Shown: positions 23,890 through 32,499 of the stretch, piece after piece
Numbering within the stretch: position 1 is the first letter of the stretch
Layout: every line of letters starts with the position of its first letter
NCBI GenBank assembly: GCA_028875345.1
Contig: JAPPEG010000130.1
Span: 1-46,805, forward strand
Direction: 5' to 3'
From: Gemmatimonadota bacterium
Lineage (GTDB): Bacteria; Latescibacterota; UBA2968; UBA8231
Length of the DNA: 46,805 nucleotides
Made by a program: the position numbers and the translations under genes
The notes under the pieces: model-generated
The model's database searches: none
Told to the model about the DNA's origin: nothing
The model's input: only the letters and a program-made list of their open reading frames with translations

Positions 23890-25302
23890 ATGTCTCGTCC
23901 CAATATCCTCTTCATTATGACCGACGATCACGCGGCCCATGCCATGAGTTGCTACGGCAGCCGCATCAACACCACGCCCAACCTCGACCGCATTGCCCAG
24001 GGCGGCATGCGCTTTAACAACTGCTTTTGCACCAATTCGATTTGCGGTCCCTCCCGCGCGACCATCCTCACCGGCACGTACAATCACGTCAACGGCATGA
24101 CCACCTTAAACTCGCGCCACGACAACCGCCAGCTCAACTTTGCCAAGCTCTTGCAGGGCGTCGGCTACCAGACCGCCATCGTCGGCAAATGGCATCTAGG
24201 CCAGGGGCCAGCCCACTGGCCCACCGGCTTTGATTACTACAACATCCTTCAAGGCCAAGGCCCCTACTTCGACCCAGAGATGGTGTGCAACGGCGACAAG
24301 GTCCAATACCAGGGCTACACCACCGATATTATCACCGACCTGTCGCTCGACTGGCTTGGAGTGCGCGACAAGGAGCGGCCCTTTTGTTTGATGTACCACC
24401 ACAAGGCCCCGCACCGCCCTTGGGAGCCGGACGAAAAACACGCCCATTTGTACGAAAACGAGGATATCCCCGAGCCAGAGACCTTTGACGACGATTACCA
24501 GAATCGAGCGGCAGCCGCCGGGGCCGCCAAAATGCGCGTTGACCGCGACCTCAATGCCACCGATCTCAAGCGGCCCGTACCCGAAGGGCTGACTCCAGAA
24601 GAGGAGAAAAGGTGGAAGTACCAGCGCTACATAAAGGACTATTTGCGCTGCGTCGCCTCGGTAGATGACAACGTCGGCCGCGTGCTCGACTATCTCGATG
24701 CCGAGGGCATTGCCGACGACACCATTGTCGTCTATACCTCGGACCAAGGCTTTTTCCTCGGCGACCACGGCTGGTACGACAAGCGCTTCATGTATGAGGA
24801 ATCGCTGCGCATGCCCTTCCTCATCCGCTATCCGCACGCCATTGCCGCTGGCAGCGTCAACGCCGACATGATCCTCAACGTTGACTTTGCCCCCACGTTC
24901 CTCGACTATGCCGGCGTTGCCATTCCCGACTCGTTCCAAGGCCGCTCTATGCGTCCCGTGCTAGAGGGACGAACCCCGGATGACTGGCAGACGGCGATGT
25001 ACTACCGCTACTGGATGCACTTGGCGCACCACCACGTGTACGCCCACTACGGAGTCCGCACCCTGCACTACAAGCTCATCTACTACTATGCCGACGCCCT
25101 ATGTCAGCCCGGTGCTCTAGACGAACCCAAAGAGCCGGAGTGGGAATTGTTCGATCTGGAAAAGGATCCGTGCGAATTGGTCAATGTGTACCGCGACCCA
25201 GCCTACGCCGACATAGTGCGCCAATTGCGCGGGGAATTGCGCCGCCTACAGGAAAAAGTGGGCGATCAGCCCTATGCGGGCGAAGATCCGCTGCCGGATT
25301 GA
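23890..25302 (+). CDS. type I (Cys-type) sulfatase
   Basis: A 470-residue arylsulfatase-family enzyme that hydrolyses sulfate esters, here most likely on a carbohydrate. The N-terminus 'NILFIMTDDHAAHAMSCYG' carries the two Asp calcium ligands. 'CGPSRATILTG' (Cys52) is the C-x-P-S-R site converted to formylglycine; 'GKWHLGQ' and 'SDQGFFLGDHGWYDKRF' supply the remaining active-site Lys, His, Asp and Gln/Asn positions. No signal peptide is seen, so it is predicted cytoplasmic unless exported otherwise, in contrast to the two upstream secreted proteins. ATG 23890 has AAGGAG immediately upstream; the frame could be extended to 23728 only inside the previous gene. A maturase is needed and is not in the window. 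Confidence 0.95.
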   Translation: MSRPNILFIMTDDHAAHAMSCYGSRINTTPNLDRIAQGGMRFNNCFCTNSICGPSRATILTGTYNHVNGMTTLNSRHDNRQLNFAKLLQGVGYQTAIVGKWHLGQGPAHWPTGFDYYNILQGQGPYFDPEMVCNGDKVQYQGYTTDIITDLSLDWLGVRDKERPFCLMYHHKAPHRPWEPDEKHAHLYENEDIPEPETFDDDYQNRAAAAGAAKMRVDRDLNATDLKRPVPEGLTPEEEKRWKYQRYIKDYLRCVASVDDNVGRVLDYLDAEGIADDTIVVYTSDQGFFLGDHGWYDKRFMYEESLRMPFLIRYPHAIAAGSVNADMILNVDFAPTFLDYAGVAIPDSFQGRSMRPVLEGRTPDDWQTAMYYRYWMHLAHHHVYAHYGVRTLHYKLIYYYADALCQPGALDEPKEPEWELFDLEKDPCELVNVYRDPAYADIVRQLRGELRRLQEKVGDQPYAGEDPLPD

Positions 25303-25342
25303 ACAGCCGTCTGAAGCCCAAAGCGCTTTAAGAGGAAAACTC

Positions 25343-27175
25343 ATGCCCGAATCATATCGAGGTTCACATCAGCAATACGATGCGATTTGCCAATCCAACG
25401 TGATGATTCCGATGCGGGATGGTGTCCGCTTGGCCACTGACATCTACTTGCCTGCGCTGAAAGGTCAACCGGCGGAGGGAAAATTCCCGGTAATTTTGGA
25501 ACGCACCCCCTACGACAAGGCGGCAGCGGGCAATGTGACGAACGGTGCGTACTACGCCCGGCGCGGTTACGTCTGCGCTATTCAGGATGTGCGCGGCCGA
25601 TTCGCCAGCGAAGGCGAGTGGTATCCCTTTGCCAAGGAAGCCCCCGATGGTTACGACACGGTGGAATGGCTCGCCGCGCAAGAGTGGGGTGATGGGAAGG
25701 TTGGCACGATGGGTGGGTCGTATTGCGGCAGCGACCAGTCGGCGCTGGCAACGCTCAATCCGCCGCACCTGACGACGATGATCGTCGCTGTTGGCGCGTC
25801 GAATTACTACCACTGTTCGATGCGGCAAAACGGCGCGCTCGAACAACGGTTCATGATCTATGCCTTTCGCATGGCGACCACCAGCAAGGAAGCGCTGGCC
25901 GATGTCAACCTCAAAGCCGCGGTTGACAAGGCGTTTGCCAATGTGGACGAATGGGTGTTGCGCGCTCCGCTGAAGAAAGGCACCTCGCCGTTGCGGATGC
26001 TGCCGAATTACGAGCAATGGGTGCTCGATCTGTTTACGCACGGAGAATACGACGACTATTGGAAGCAACGCGGGTATGCGATCTCCCAGTATTACGAAGA
26101 GCACGCCGATGTGCCGACGCTTTACCTAGGTGGATGGTATGACTCGTATGCGCGGGCGACCTGTGAGAATTTTACTGCGCTGAGCAAAATGAAAAAGTCG
26201 CGGCAGGTGTTGTTGATGGGGCCGTGGACGCACGGCGGCTGGAGCGTGTCGAATGCCGGCGATGTCGATTTCGGCAATCACTCCTTCATCAATTACAACG
26301 ACCTGCGGCTGGCGTGGTTCGACCACTTCCTCAAAGGGCTACACACAGAAGTTGCCGACTGGTCGCCGGTCAAGATTTTTGCGATGGGCACGGGCGAGGG
26401 CTCGGCTAACTATCAGGGACGCCTCCATCACGGCGGCTATTGGCGCGACGAGCAGGATTTCCCCCTGCCCGACACCCAGTTCACGCCGTACTATCTGCAC
26501 GCCGACGGCGAGCTAGCCACCGCGCTACCAACGACTGACCACGCACCAAGTCGCTTTAGCTTTGATCCGCGCGATCCCGTTCCAACCATTGGCGGCGGGA
26601 TCTCCGCGGCGGACCCCATCATGGGTGCTGGCGCGTTTGACCAGCGCGGAGACGCTAGGTTCTTTGGCTGCAAAGACACCTTGCCCCTCAATGCCCGCAG
26701 CGATGTGCTGACCTTTCAGACCAATCCGTTAGAAGGAGATGTGGAAGTCACGGGACCCATTACGGTTAAACTCCACGCCTCGTCATCGACCCGCGATACC
26801 GACTTCACAGCCAAACTGATCGACGTTTGTCCATTGAGTGATGACTATCCCGATGGGCTTTCTATCAACCTGACGGACTCAATCATCCGCGCCCGCTATC
26901 GGAACAGTTGGGATGCTCCAGAGTTATTGGAACCGGGGAAGGTGTACGAGTTCGTCTTTCAATTGTATCCAACATCCAATGTCTTCAAGAAGGGACATCG
27001 GATTCGCTTAGACATCTCCAGCAGCAACTGGCCGCGCTTTGACGTGAATCCGAACACGGGCGGCGACTTGGGCGTTGAGCGGCGGTTTGAGATTGCAGAG
27101 CAGGCGATTTACCACGACCCCGAACATCCGTCGCATGTGGTTTTACCCATTATTGAGCGACGAGCGGGACCATAG
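25343..27175 (+). CDS. CocE/NonD-family alpha/beta hydrolase
   Basis: A 610-residue Xaa-Pro dipeptidyl-peptidase/cocaine-esterase-type hydrolase. The N-terminal alpha/beta domain shows 'VMIPMRDGVRLATDIYLP', 'VILERTPYDK', 'GYVCAIQDVRGRFASEGEW' and the nucleophile elbow 'GGSYCGSDQ'. The later part contains 'LGGWYDSYAR', 'LLMGPWTHGGW' (the catalytic His region) and the jelly-roll C-terminal domain from ~residue 390 ('DVLTFQTNPLEGDVEVTGPI', 'HRIRLDISSSNWPRFDVNPN'). These enzymes cleave acyl esters or amides; the substrate here is unknown. ATG 25343 has AGAGGA upstream. Last gene of the operon with the sulfatase, so removal of acyl groups from an organic substrate is plausible. Confidence 0.9.
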   Translation: MPESYRGSHQQYDAICQSNVMIPMRDGVRLATDIYLPALKGQPAEGKFPVILERTPYDKAAAGNVTNGAYYARRGYVCAIQDVRGRFASEGEWYPFAKEAPDGYDTVEWLAAQEWGDGKVGTMGGSYCGSDQSALATLNPPHLTTMIVAVGASNYYHCSMRQNGALEQRFMIYAFRMATTSKEALADVNLKAAVDKAFANVDEWVLRAPLKKGTSPLRMLPNYEQWVLDLFTHGEYDDYWKQRGYAISQYYEEHADVPTLYLGGWYDSYARATCENFTALSKMKKSRQVLLMGPWTHGGWSVSNAGDVDFGNHSFINYNDLRLAWFDHFLKGLHTEVADWSPVKIFAMGTGEGSANYQGRLHHGGYWRDEQDFPLPDTQFTPYYLHADGELATALPTTDHAPSRFSFDPRDPVPTIGGGISAADPIMGAGAFDQRGDARFFGCKDTLPLNARSDVLTFQTNPLEGDVEVTGPITVKLHASSSTRDTDFTAKLIDVCPLSDDYPDGLSINLTDSIIRARYRNSWDAPELLEPGKVYEFVFQLYPTSNVFKKGHRIRLDISSSNWPRFDVNPNTGGDLGVERRFEIAEQAIYHDPEHPSHVVLPIIERRAGP

Positions 27176-27289
27176 GGAATCGCGCGTTCAAATCAATCTC
27201 GGCACGATGGCGTACCGTTGTGCAGGGTAATTCTCAAATGTTGCGCGATACCAAGCGCGTGAGACCCTCAAAAGCGAAAAGTTCCCCGA

Positions 27290-28300
27290 TCACGCACGAA
27301 TTCCCTGCTCTGTGAACCAATTGAGGGCGTCGCGGATCGATTCTTCAGGTGGCCGAGACTCGTATCCCAATTGACTTATCGCTAAGGATTCATCGACGGC
27401 TGCCGGGCAGTCGTGTAAGAGTTTGAGCGAATTGCGGGAGTAAAGAGACGATAGGCTGCGCTTCGCAGCACGTGATTTAATTAGGGGCAAGGCTGTCCGA
27501 GCCATAAAATAGGGCACGACGGGACGCTTTACTTTACGCCCCAGAACTTGGGAACACAGACGCGCCAGTTGGCTGGTCTTTGCGTATTGCCCCGCAGTAA
27601 AATAAACTTCGCCCCCGTATCCACTCGCCTCTACCGCGTTGGCTATGGCATTCGCCACGTCTCGCACGTCGCTCCACCAAAATCCTCCATTGATGAGACA
27701 CGGGAGTCGTTTACGCGCCATGGCGAGCAACACGCTACCGACGCGGGTCGGCTCGCTGTCGCCGGGACCTATGAGGTTCGAAGGACAGACGATAGATGCA
27801 TTGAGCCAACCGCTTCTCGCCGCGTCGAGAACGCTTACGTGCGCTTCGGCTTTGGTGGCCGTGTAGGGGATCTTGGAGTTCTGACCCAGTTTTGAACTGA
27901 CACTTAGAATCGTTCCGCGCAGCGGACTGAATGCGTGTACGGAACTGATGTGTACCAGTCGGCGAACGCCGGTACCAATACATGCTTGAATCACATTGCG
28001 CGTACCTATCAAGTTGACTTCGTCAGCCAACCCTTTGGGATCAGAGTCAACTGTCATAATATCAGCACTGTGTACGACGGCGTGAGCATGTTGGAATGCT
28101 TGGTTCAACGACTCGGGGTTGCGGACATCGGCCGGCTGCAATTCGACCTGTTCGCTCAGATCATCGGGAAGTTTGCCATTGCTACCCTCGTGCGTAACAG
28201 CACGCACCGCATATCCGCAGTGCAATAAGGCGCGGCATATATGGCTGCCGAGAAAATCCGCAGCACCGGTTACTGCCACTGTGCCACCTGTGTCTCTCAT
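27290..28300 (-). CDS. NAD(P)-dependent epimerase/dehydratase (extended SDR)
   Basis: A 336-residue extended short-chain dehydrogenase. The N-terminal nucleotide loop reads 'VAVTGAADFLGSH' (residues ~8-20), where the second Gly of the usual T-G-x-x-G-x-x-G is Asp. The catalytic pair is in 'IPYTATKAEAH' (Tyr and Lys of YxxxK), with 'HISSVHAFSP' supplying the Ser region. The C-terminal substrate domain contains 'GGFWWSDVRDVANAIANAV', as in dihydroflavonol-reductase-like members. The substrate may be a sugar nucleotide, hydroxysteroid or ketone. It is converging on the CocE-type gene across 114 nt in which I see nothing, and 29 nt downstream of the GH4 gene, so co-transcription with it is likely. 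Confidence 0.88.
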   Translation of the reverse strand: MRDTGGTVAVTGAADFLGSHICRALLHCGYAVRAVTHEGSNGKLPDDLSEQVELQPADVRNPESLNQAFQHAHAVVHSADIMTVDSDPKGLADEVNLIGTRNVIQACIGTGVRRLVHISSVHAFSPLRGTILSVSSKLGQNSKIPYTATKAEAHVSVLDAARSGWLNASIVCPSNLIGPGDSEPTRVGSVLLAMARKRLPCLINGGFWWSDVRDVANAIANAVEASGYGGEVYFTAGQYAKTSQLARLCSQVLGRKVKRPVVPYFMARTALPLIKSRAAKRSLSSLYSRNSLKLLHDCPAAVDESLAISQLGYESRPPEESIRDALNWFTEQGIRA

Positions 28301-28329
28301 CGCTATTTAGCCTTTGTGGATGTTTTCTC

Positions 28330-29703
28330 TTACGACCAATTCTTTGGCCAGGAAAAATGCGCGTTGATATCTTCCACGTACTTCATCGGTTCGTTGGGTT
28401 CAATGTTAAACAGCGCGTCCAGCGTCTCCAACCCATGCTCATAAGACTTTGTCTCTTTGCTTCCGAGCACGCCAAACAGCATCATTGATTTATCGCCCGA
28501 CAAGACTGCTTCGAGGGTGCGCTCCATCTTGAGCCAGTCGGGATAGATGCACTCCAGCATAATTTTCTTGGGCAATGGCGGCACGCGCAAAGGCTGAATG
28601 CCCTTCTTATTGACAATCGCGGGAACTTCCACTGCTACGTCGTCGGGAATGCCCGGCAGGGCACCGCAATTGGGCACATTGACTTGAAACTGACCTTCCA
28701 CGTTGTTGACCAATCCATTCATAATGGGAATGTGCTGCTCGGACGTCATCTGAGCGCCAAACAGATCAATCGGCCGGATTTTCTCATCGTAGGCCGCTGC
28801 TTTCATCTGCTCGTATTTTTTCGCCTTGCCGGCCAGCACTGCATCGCGCCCGGCTGGCGTATCTTTGCCGCCATTGGGATCATACCAGTATTGCCGCGTC
28901 GCCAAATCCGTGTGATACCACCAGCCGCCTCGCCGAGGAGTATCGCCGATGGGCATCAGGCCATACAGCTTGTATTGGTGAATTGCCGCGCGCGACATTT
29001 GCGTGGGGATCGCCTTGCCCTCTCGGGTCATTCGCTCCCAGTACGCCTCGCTCTTCTCGGCAATCCACTGATCCAGCTTTGGATACATGTCTTCGTTTTC
29101 ATAGATGAAATCCGTCAGCCATATATTGTGGTTTAGCCCCGGTGCCTGCCACGTCACCTGATCGGGGTCTAGGCCCAATGTGCGCGCTACGCCCGCGTAG
29201 CCGTAATGCCCATGACACAACCCGCACACCTTAATCCCCGTCTTCCGCGTCATCAATGTCGTTCCGTCAAAGACTGGATTGCCGGCCAACAAAATCCACG
29301 CATCGGGGCACAGGTTCTCCATGCCTTTTGCAACATTTAACATTAGTTGCAAATTGTGATATTCGGGCATCCCAGTTCTGTCGTAAAAATAGCCGAGTTT
29401 AGCCGTCATATTGCGTCGGCGCTGCATGAAGTATTCGTTATGCGTCACCGTTGCCGTGTTGATTACAAAATCGGCGTCTTTTAACGCGGCTTCCTGATCC
29501 GCAGTCTTCTCAAACGTCATATCTGCACCCAAGTCCTCGGCATAGCGCTGCCCGAGTGCATAAATGACATCAAGCACTTCCTCATTGATGTCCATAAAAC
29601 AGACGTGGCTACCGTTCAGTGCCTTGGTCAGACACAAATCCTTGACCAAGCCGAGCGAAAACACCACGCTGCCCGCACCAAAAATCGTCACCTTATTGGC
29701 CAT
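28330..29703 (-). CDS. glycoside hydrolase family 4 (alpha-glucosidase/alpha-galacturonidase-like)
   Basis: A 457-residue GH4 enzyme, which cleaves glycosides by NAD+-dependent oxidation at C3 and elimination with a Mn2+ ion rather than by simple hydrolysis. Landmarks are the NAD loop 'VTIFGAGSVVFSLGLVKDLC' at the N-terminus, 'VCFMDINEEVLDVIYAL', 'TATVTHNEYF', the metal-binding Cys and His in 'VCGLCHGHYG' and the following 'GLNHNIWL'. Length matches LplD-type alpha-galacturonidases and AglA-type enzymes (~440-480). Start ATG 29703 is set by GGGAGGG 7-8 nt upstream; the extension to 29796 reads through AT-rich promoter sequence. Divergent from the DASS transporter gene, and neighbours include a uronate-dehydrogenase-like SDR, which favours a uronic-acid substrate. 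That preference is inference. Confidence 0.92.
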   Translation of the reverse strand: MANKVTIFGAGSVVFSLGLVKDLCLTKALNGSHVCFMDINEEVLDVIYALGQRYAEDLGADMTFEKTADQEAALKDADFVINTATVTHNEYFMQRRRNMTAKLGYFYDRTGMPEYHNLQLMLNVAKGMENLCPDAWILLAGNPVFDGTTLMTRKTGIKVCGLCHGHYGYAGVARTLGLDPDQVTWQAPGLNHNIWLTDFIYENEDMYPKLDQWIAEKSEAYWERMTREGKAIPTQMSRAAIHQYKLYGLMPIGDTPRRGGWWYHTDLATRQYWYDPNGGKDTPAGRDAVLAGKAKKYEQMKAAAYDEKIRPIDLFGAQMTSEQHIPIMNGLVNNVEGQFQVNVPNCGALPGIPDDVAVEVPAIVNKKGIQPLRVPPLPKKIMLECIYPDWLKMERTLEAVLSGDKSMMLFGVLGSKETKSYEHGLETLDALFNIEPNEPMKYVEDINAHFSWPKNWS

Positions 29704-29758
29704 TGTACCCTCCCCGATAAAATGCCAACAGTGATATAAATTATAATATATTAACGAG

Positions 29759-29803
29759 TTAGGTCTTATTTGTGGTTGTTGCAGGATTGCAACCAAGACC
29801 TAA
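29759..29803. promoter_or_regulatory. interrupted palindrome in the GH4/DASS divergent control region
   Basis: TTAGGTCTT (29759-29767) and AAGACCTAA (29795-29803) are perfect 9-nt inverted repeats. Inside them GGTTG (29774-29778) and CAACC (29790-29794) pair again. It lies in the 270-nt region between the divergent GH4 and transporter genes, next to an AT-rich tract containing TATAAT (about 29742-29747). The position suits an operator for a dimeric regulator or an mRNA leader hairpin. No regulator gene is adjacent. Confidence 0.55.
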
Positions 29804-29973
29804 ACACAGCGCCTACACAATTAATACGTCGAAAAAAGTCCTCATGCAAGAACAAAGAAACGATCCCATCGCCGCCTTGAGCCGATCCGCGCTCATCTGG
29901 ACGTTTGCCGCGATGGGGTCTATTATGAAGAGCCGCTTTTTTGCGAGAGTTTTGACAAGGGAAGGAGCATTCA

Positions 29974-31392
29974 GTGACGGAACGGATGGGGCAGCAGAGT
30001 TTTTGGCGATTTGGGGTTTGTGTGCTTTTGGCCGGAGCCCTCTGGTTAATGCCTATTCCTGCAGACCTGCCGGTCAGGGGGTGGCACGTCTTTGCGGTTT
30101 TTATTGCGGTGATTACCAGCTTTATTCTGCGCCCCTACCCGATTGGCGCGATGGTGATATTCGGTTTAGTTGCATTGACGGCGACTGGCGCGATTACAAT
30201 ACAAGAGGCGATGTCTGGCTATGGCGATCCAATGGTCTGGTTGATCGTCGCCGCTTTTCTGCTTGCGGGCGGTATTATCCGCACGGGATTGGGTCGTCGG
30301 TTGGCGCTTTTATTGGTCAGTCGCTTGGCGAAATCGCCGTTGGGATTGGGATATTCGATCTGTGGTGCGGAGTTGTTGCTGGGGCCGGTGGTGCCTTCCA
30401 ACACCGCACGCGGTGGCGGCATTTTAGCGCCCATCGTGCGCTCCTTGGCCGAAGCGTTGGACTCCTATCCGACGCGGCATCCCGAACGAGCGGGGACTTA
30501 TCTTGCGCTGGTTGGTTCGCACGCCAATCTGATCACCGCGGCGATGTTTCTCACGGGCATGGCGGCCAATCCAATGGTGGCGCAGGCCGCCCAAGCGGTG
30601 TTTGGCGTCACCTTTGATTGGGGGACGTGGGCGCTTGGGTCTGTGGTTCCGGGACTCGTCGGACTAGCTTTGTTGCCGGTATTTATTTTTCTGTTAGCAA
30701 AGCCGACACTGACAGATACTCGTGCAGCGCAGGCGGTCGCACGAAGGGAACTTGAGGAGATGGGTAGGTGGAGTAGGGGCGAGAAGATTATGGGGATCGT
30801 GTTGCCGGTCTTACTCCTATTGTGGGTGAGCAAACCGTTGCATGGAATGCATACAACGTTGGTTGCTTGGATCGGCGTCTCCGTTTTGCTCATTACCAAT
30901 ACTGAAAAGTGGCAGGACATGGTGGAGAACGACAAGGCGTGGGAGACGCTTATATGGATTGGTGGTTTGCTGACTATGGCGAGAAGCCTCAAAGAGCACG
31001 GGTTTATTGATTGGTTTGCCCAAGATGTCGGCGTGTGGTTTACTGATGTCAGCGGTATAACAGTTGTCTTGATTATGGCTCTGATTTACTTCTATTCGAT
31101 GTACAGTTTTTCGATGCTGTCGGCGCACATTGCCGCGATGGGTACGGTGTTTTTAGCGGTGGCGCTAGGCGCGGGGGCTCCGGCGATGCTCACGGTCGCT
31201 ATATTCGCATACTTTTCTAATCTTTGTGGATGTACGACTAACTACTCGACGGGGCCGGTGATTATCTACTTTGGTCTAGATTACGTATCACCGCGAAGGT
31301 GGTTCGCTAGCGGGTTCTTGGTATCGCTGTATCATCTGGCAATTTGGTTGGGTGTCGGGCTGATCTGGTGGAAGATGCTTGGTTGGTGGTAG
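29974..31392 (+). CDS. SLC13/DASS-family anion (dicarboxylate) transporter
   Basis: A 472-residue inner-membrane carrier of the divalent anion:Na+ symporter family, with roughly 11-13 hydrophobic segments. The first signature 'GPVVPSNTARGGGILAPIV' carries the Ser-Asn-Thr substrate and sodium motif; the second half shows 'NLCGCTTNYSTGPVIIYFG', the pseudo-repeat with a Thr-Asn-Tyr variant. It is close in layout to YflS/CitT-like malate, citrate or oxoglutarate carriers. Likely cargo is a di- or monocarboxylate, possibly a sugar acid given the neighbours. Start is GTG 29974 with GGAAGGAG about 7 nt upstream. An out-of-phase frame beginning at 29843 overlaps it and is not believed. Confidence 0.92.
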   Translation: MTERMGQQSFWRFGVCVLLAGALWLMPIPADLPVRGWHVFAVFIAVITSFILRPYPIGAMVIFGLVALTATGAITIQEAMSGYGDPMVWLIVAAFLLAGGIIRTGLGRRLALLLVSRLAKSPLGLGYSICGAELLLGPVVPSNTARGGGILAPIVRSLAEALDSYPTRHPERAGTYLALVGSHANLITAAMFLTGMAANPMVAQAAQAVFGVTFDWGTWALGSVVPGLVGLALLPVFIFLLAKPTLTDTRAAQAVARRELEEMGRWSRGEKIMGIVLPVLLLLWVSKPLHGMHTTLVAWIGVSVLLITNTEKWQDMVENDKAWETLIWIGGLLTMARSLKEHGFIDWFAQDVGVWFTDVSGITVVLIMALIYFYSMYSFSMLSAHIAAMGTVFLAVALGAGAPAMLTVAIFAYFSNLCGCTTNYSTGPVIIYFGLDYVSPRRWFASGFLVSLYHLAIWLGVGLIWWKMLGWW

Positions 31393-31428
31393 TTGGAATT
31401 GAGTCGCAGGGTAGAGGCCCCCGATTTT

Positions 31429-32499
31429 CTAAAGCCATTCGTATGCGTTCACGTCGATACCGAGTCGCTCTGATGTTTTCCTCATGTCCGTCAGCGTTAC
31501 GCGGTTGAGGGGGATTCCCTTCTCGCGATATTCGTCGCGGCGAATCGCTTCTAGTTCGCCTGGGGCGTACACTCGATCAAAACCGGGCGCGAGCCGGCAG
31601 TCGTGGATCTGCTGGATGGCGGCGTCCACTCTTGACTTGAAGCGTTCGATGTCCTCGAAGGAGGCGACGTGGATAGCGGCGACGAAGTGGCCGTCTTCGC
31701 CGGGGATCGGTCCCTCCTCGATACTCCCTAATTCGGTCCCGTAGCTAGCACCGGAAAGCATAGACGAAAGGATGCCCATGATCATCGCCAGCCCAGCCCC
31801 TTTGAACCCGCCGATGGGGGCTAGCAAGCCGTCGACCGCCGCCATGGGATCGGTCGTGGGCTGGCCTTCCCGGTCTATGACCCACCCCTCGGGTATGCGC
31901 ATCCCTTTCTGTTGGTAGATCCGAATCTTTCCGTGGGAAGACCCGCTAAACGCGGCGTCGTACGCGATGGGAGACATCTCTCCTGCCGGTACGGATATCG
32001 CAAGCGGATTAATGCCCAAGATCCGCTCGGTACCTCCCCAAGGTGCCATCGTTGGGATCGCATTTGTGGTCGCGATTCCGATCATGTCGTGCGGCAGCGC
32101 CATGCGGGTGAAATACGCCATGGCACCGCAGTGATTGCTGCCGCGAATGGCTCCCGCTGCGATGCCGGTCTGCACTGCCTTGCCGATCACCTTCTGCATG
32201 GCCAAGGCAGTGCCGATTTGTCCCATTGAATTGCGTCCGTCCACTAGGACGAACGAGGGACCTTCGCGGACGATTTCGGGCTTGGCGGTCGGGTCCACGC
32301 CTTTAACTGTCAGTTTCTCCACGTACTCGGGCACCCGGATGACGCCGTGTGAGTGGGTTCCGCATAGATCTGCGTCCACGAGCGAATCAGCCAGTAGGGT
32401 GGCGTCTGCGTTCGACATACCGCACCGCTCGAAAACGGCGACGACTAGTTCCAGTAGTTCTTCTGCATTAACGCGAATTTCGTCGTCCAATTTGCTCAT
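31429..32499 (-). CDS. Ldh_2-family (malate/L-lactate/ureidoglycolate) dehydrogenase
   Basis: A 356-residue NAD(P)-dependent 2-hydroxyacid dehydrogenase of the MDH2/LDH2 fold, unrelated to classical LDH. Landmarks are 'DADLCGTHSHGVIRVPEYVE' (catalytic His region), 'SNHCGAMAYFTRMAL', 'IGIATTNAIPTMAPWGG', 'LGINPLAISVP' and 'IGGFKGAGLAMIMGILSSML'. The family oxidises malate, lactate, ureidoglycolate, sulfolactate or 2,3-diketo-gulonate-type substrates. Its start overlaps the stop of the uronate-dehydrogenase-like SDR (ATGA), so the two are translationally coupled and probably act on successive acid intermediates. It converges with the DASS gene across 36 nt. Confidence 0.93.
   Translation of the reverse strand: MSKLDDEIRVNAEELLELVVAVFERCGMSNADATLLADSLVDADLCGTHSHGVIRVPEYVEKLTVKGVDPTAKPEIVREGPSFVLVDGRNSMGQIGTALAMQKVIGKAVQTGIAAGAIRGSNHCGAMAYFTRMALPHDMIGIATTNAIPTMAPWGGTERILGINPLAISVPAGEMSPIAYDAAFSGSSHGKIRIYQQKGMRIPEGWVIDREGQPTTDPMAAVDGLLAPIGGFKGAGLAMIMGILSSMLSGASYGTELGSIEEGPIPGEDGHFVAAIHVASFEDIERFKSRVDAAIQQIHDCRLAPGFDRVYAPGELEAIRRDEYREKGIPLNRVTLTDMRKTSERLGIDVNAYEWL

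Noticed and set aside
29843-30617. A separate frame beginning MQEQRNDPIAAL before the transporter
   Set aside because: No ribosome site, and most of it is out of phase over the clearly real DASS transporter gene.
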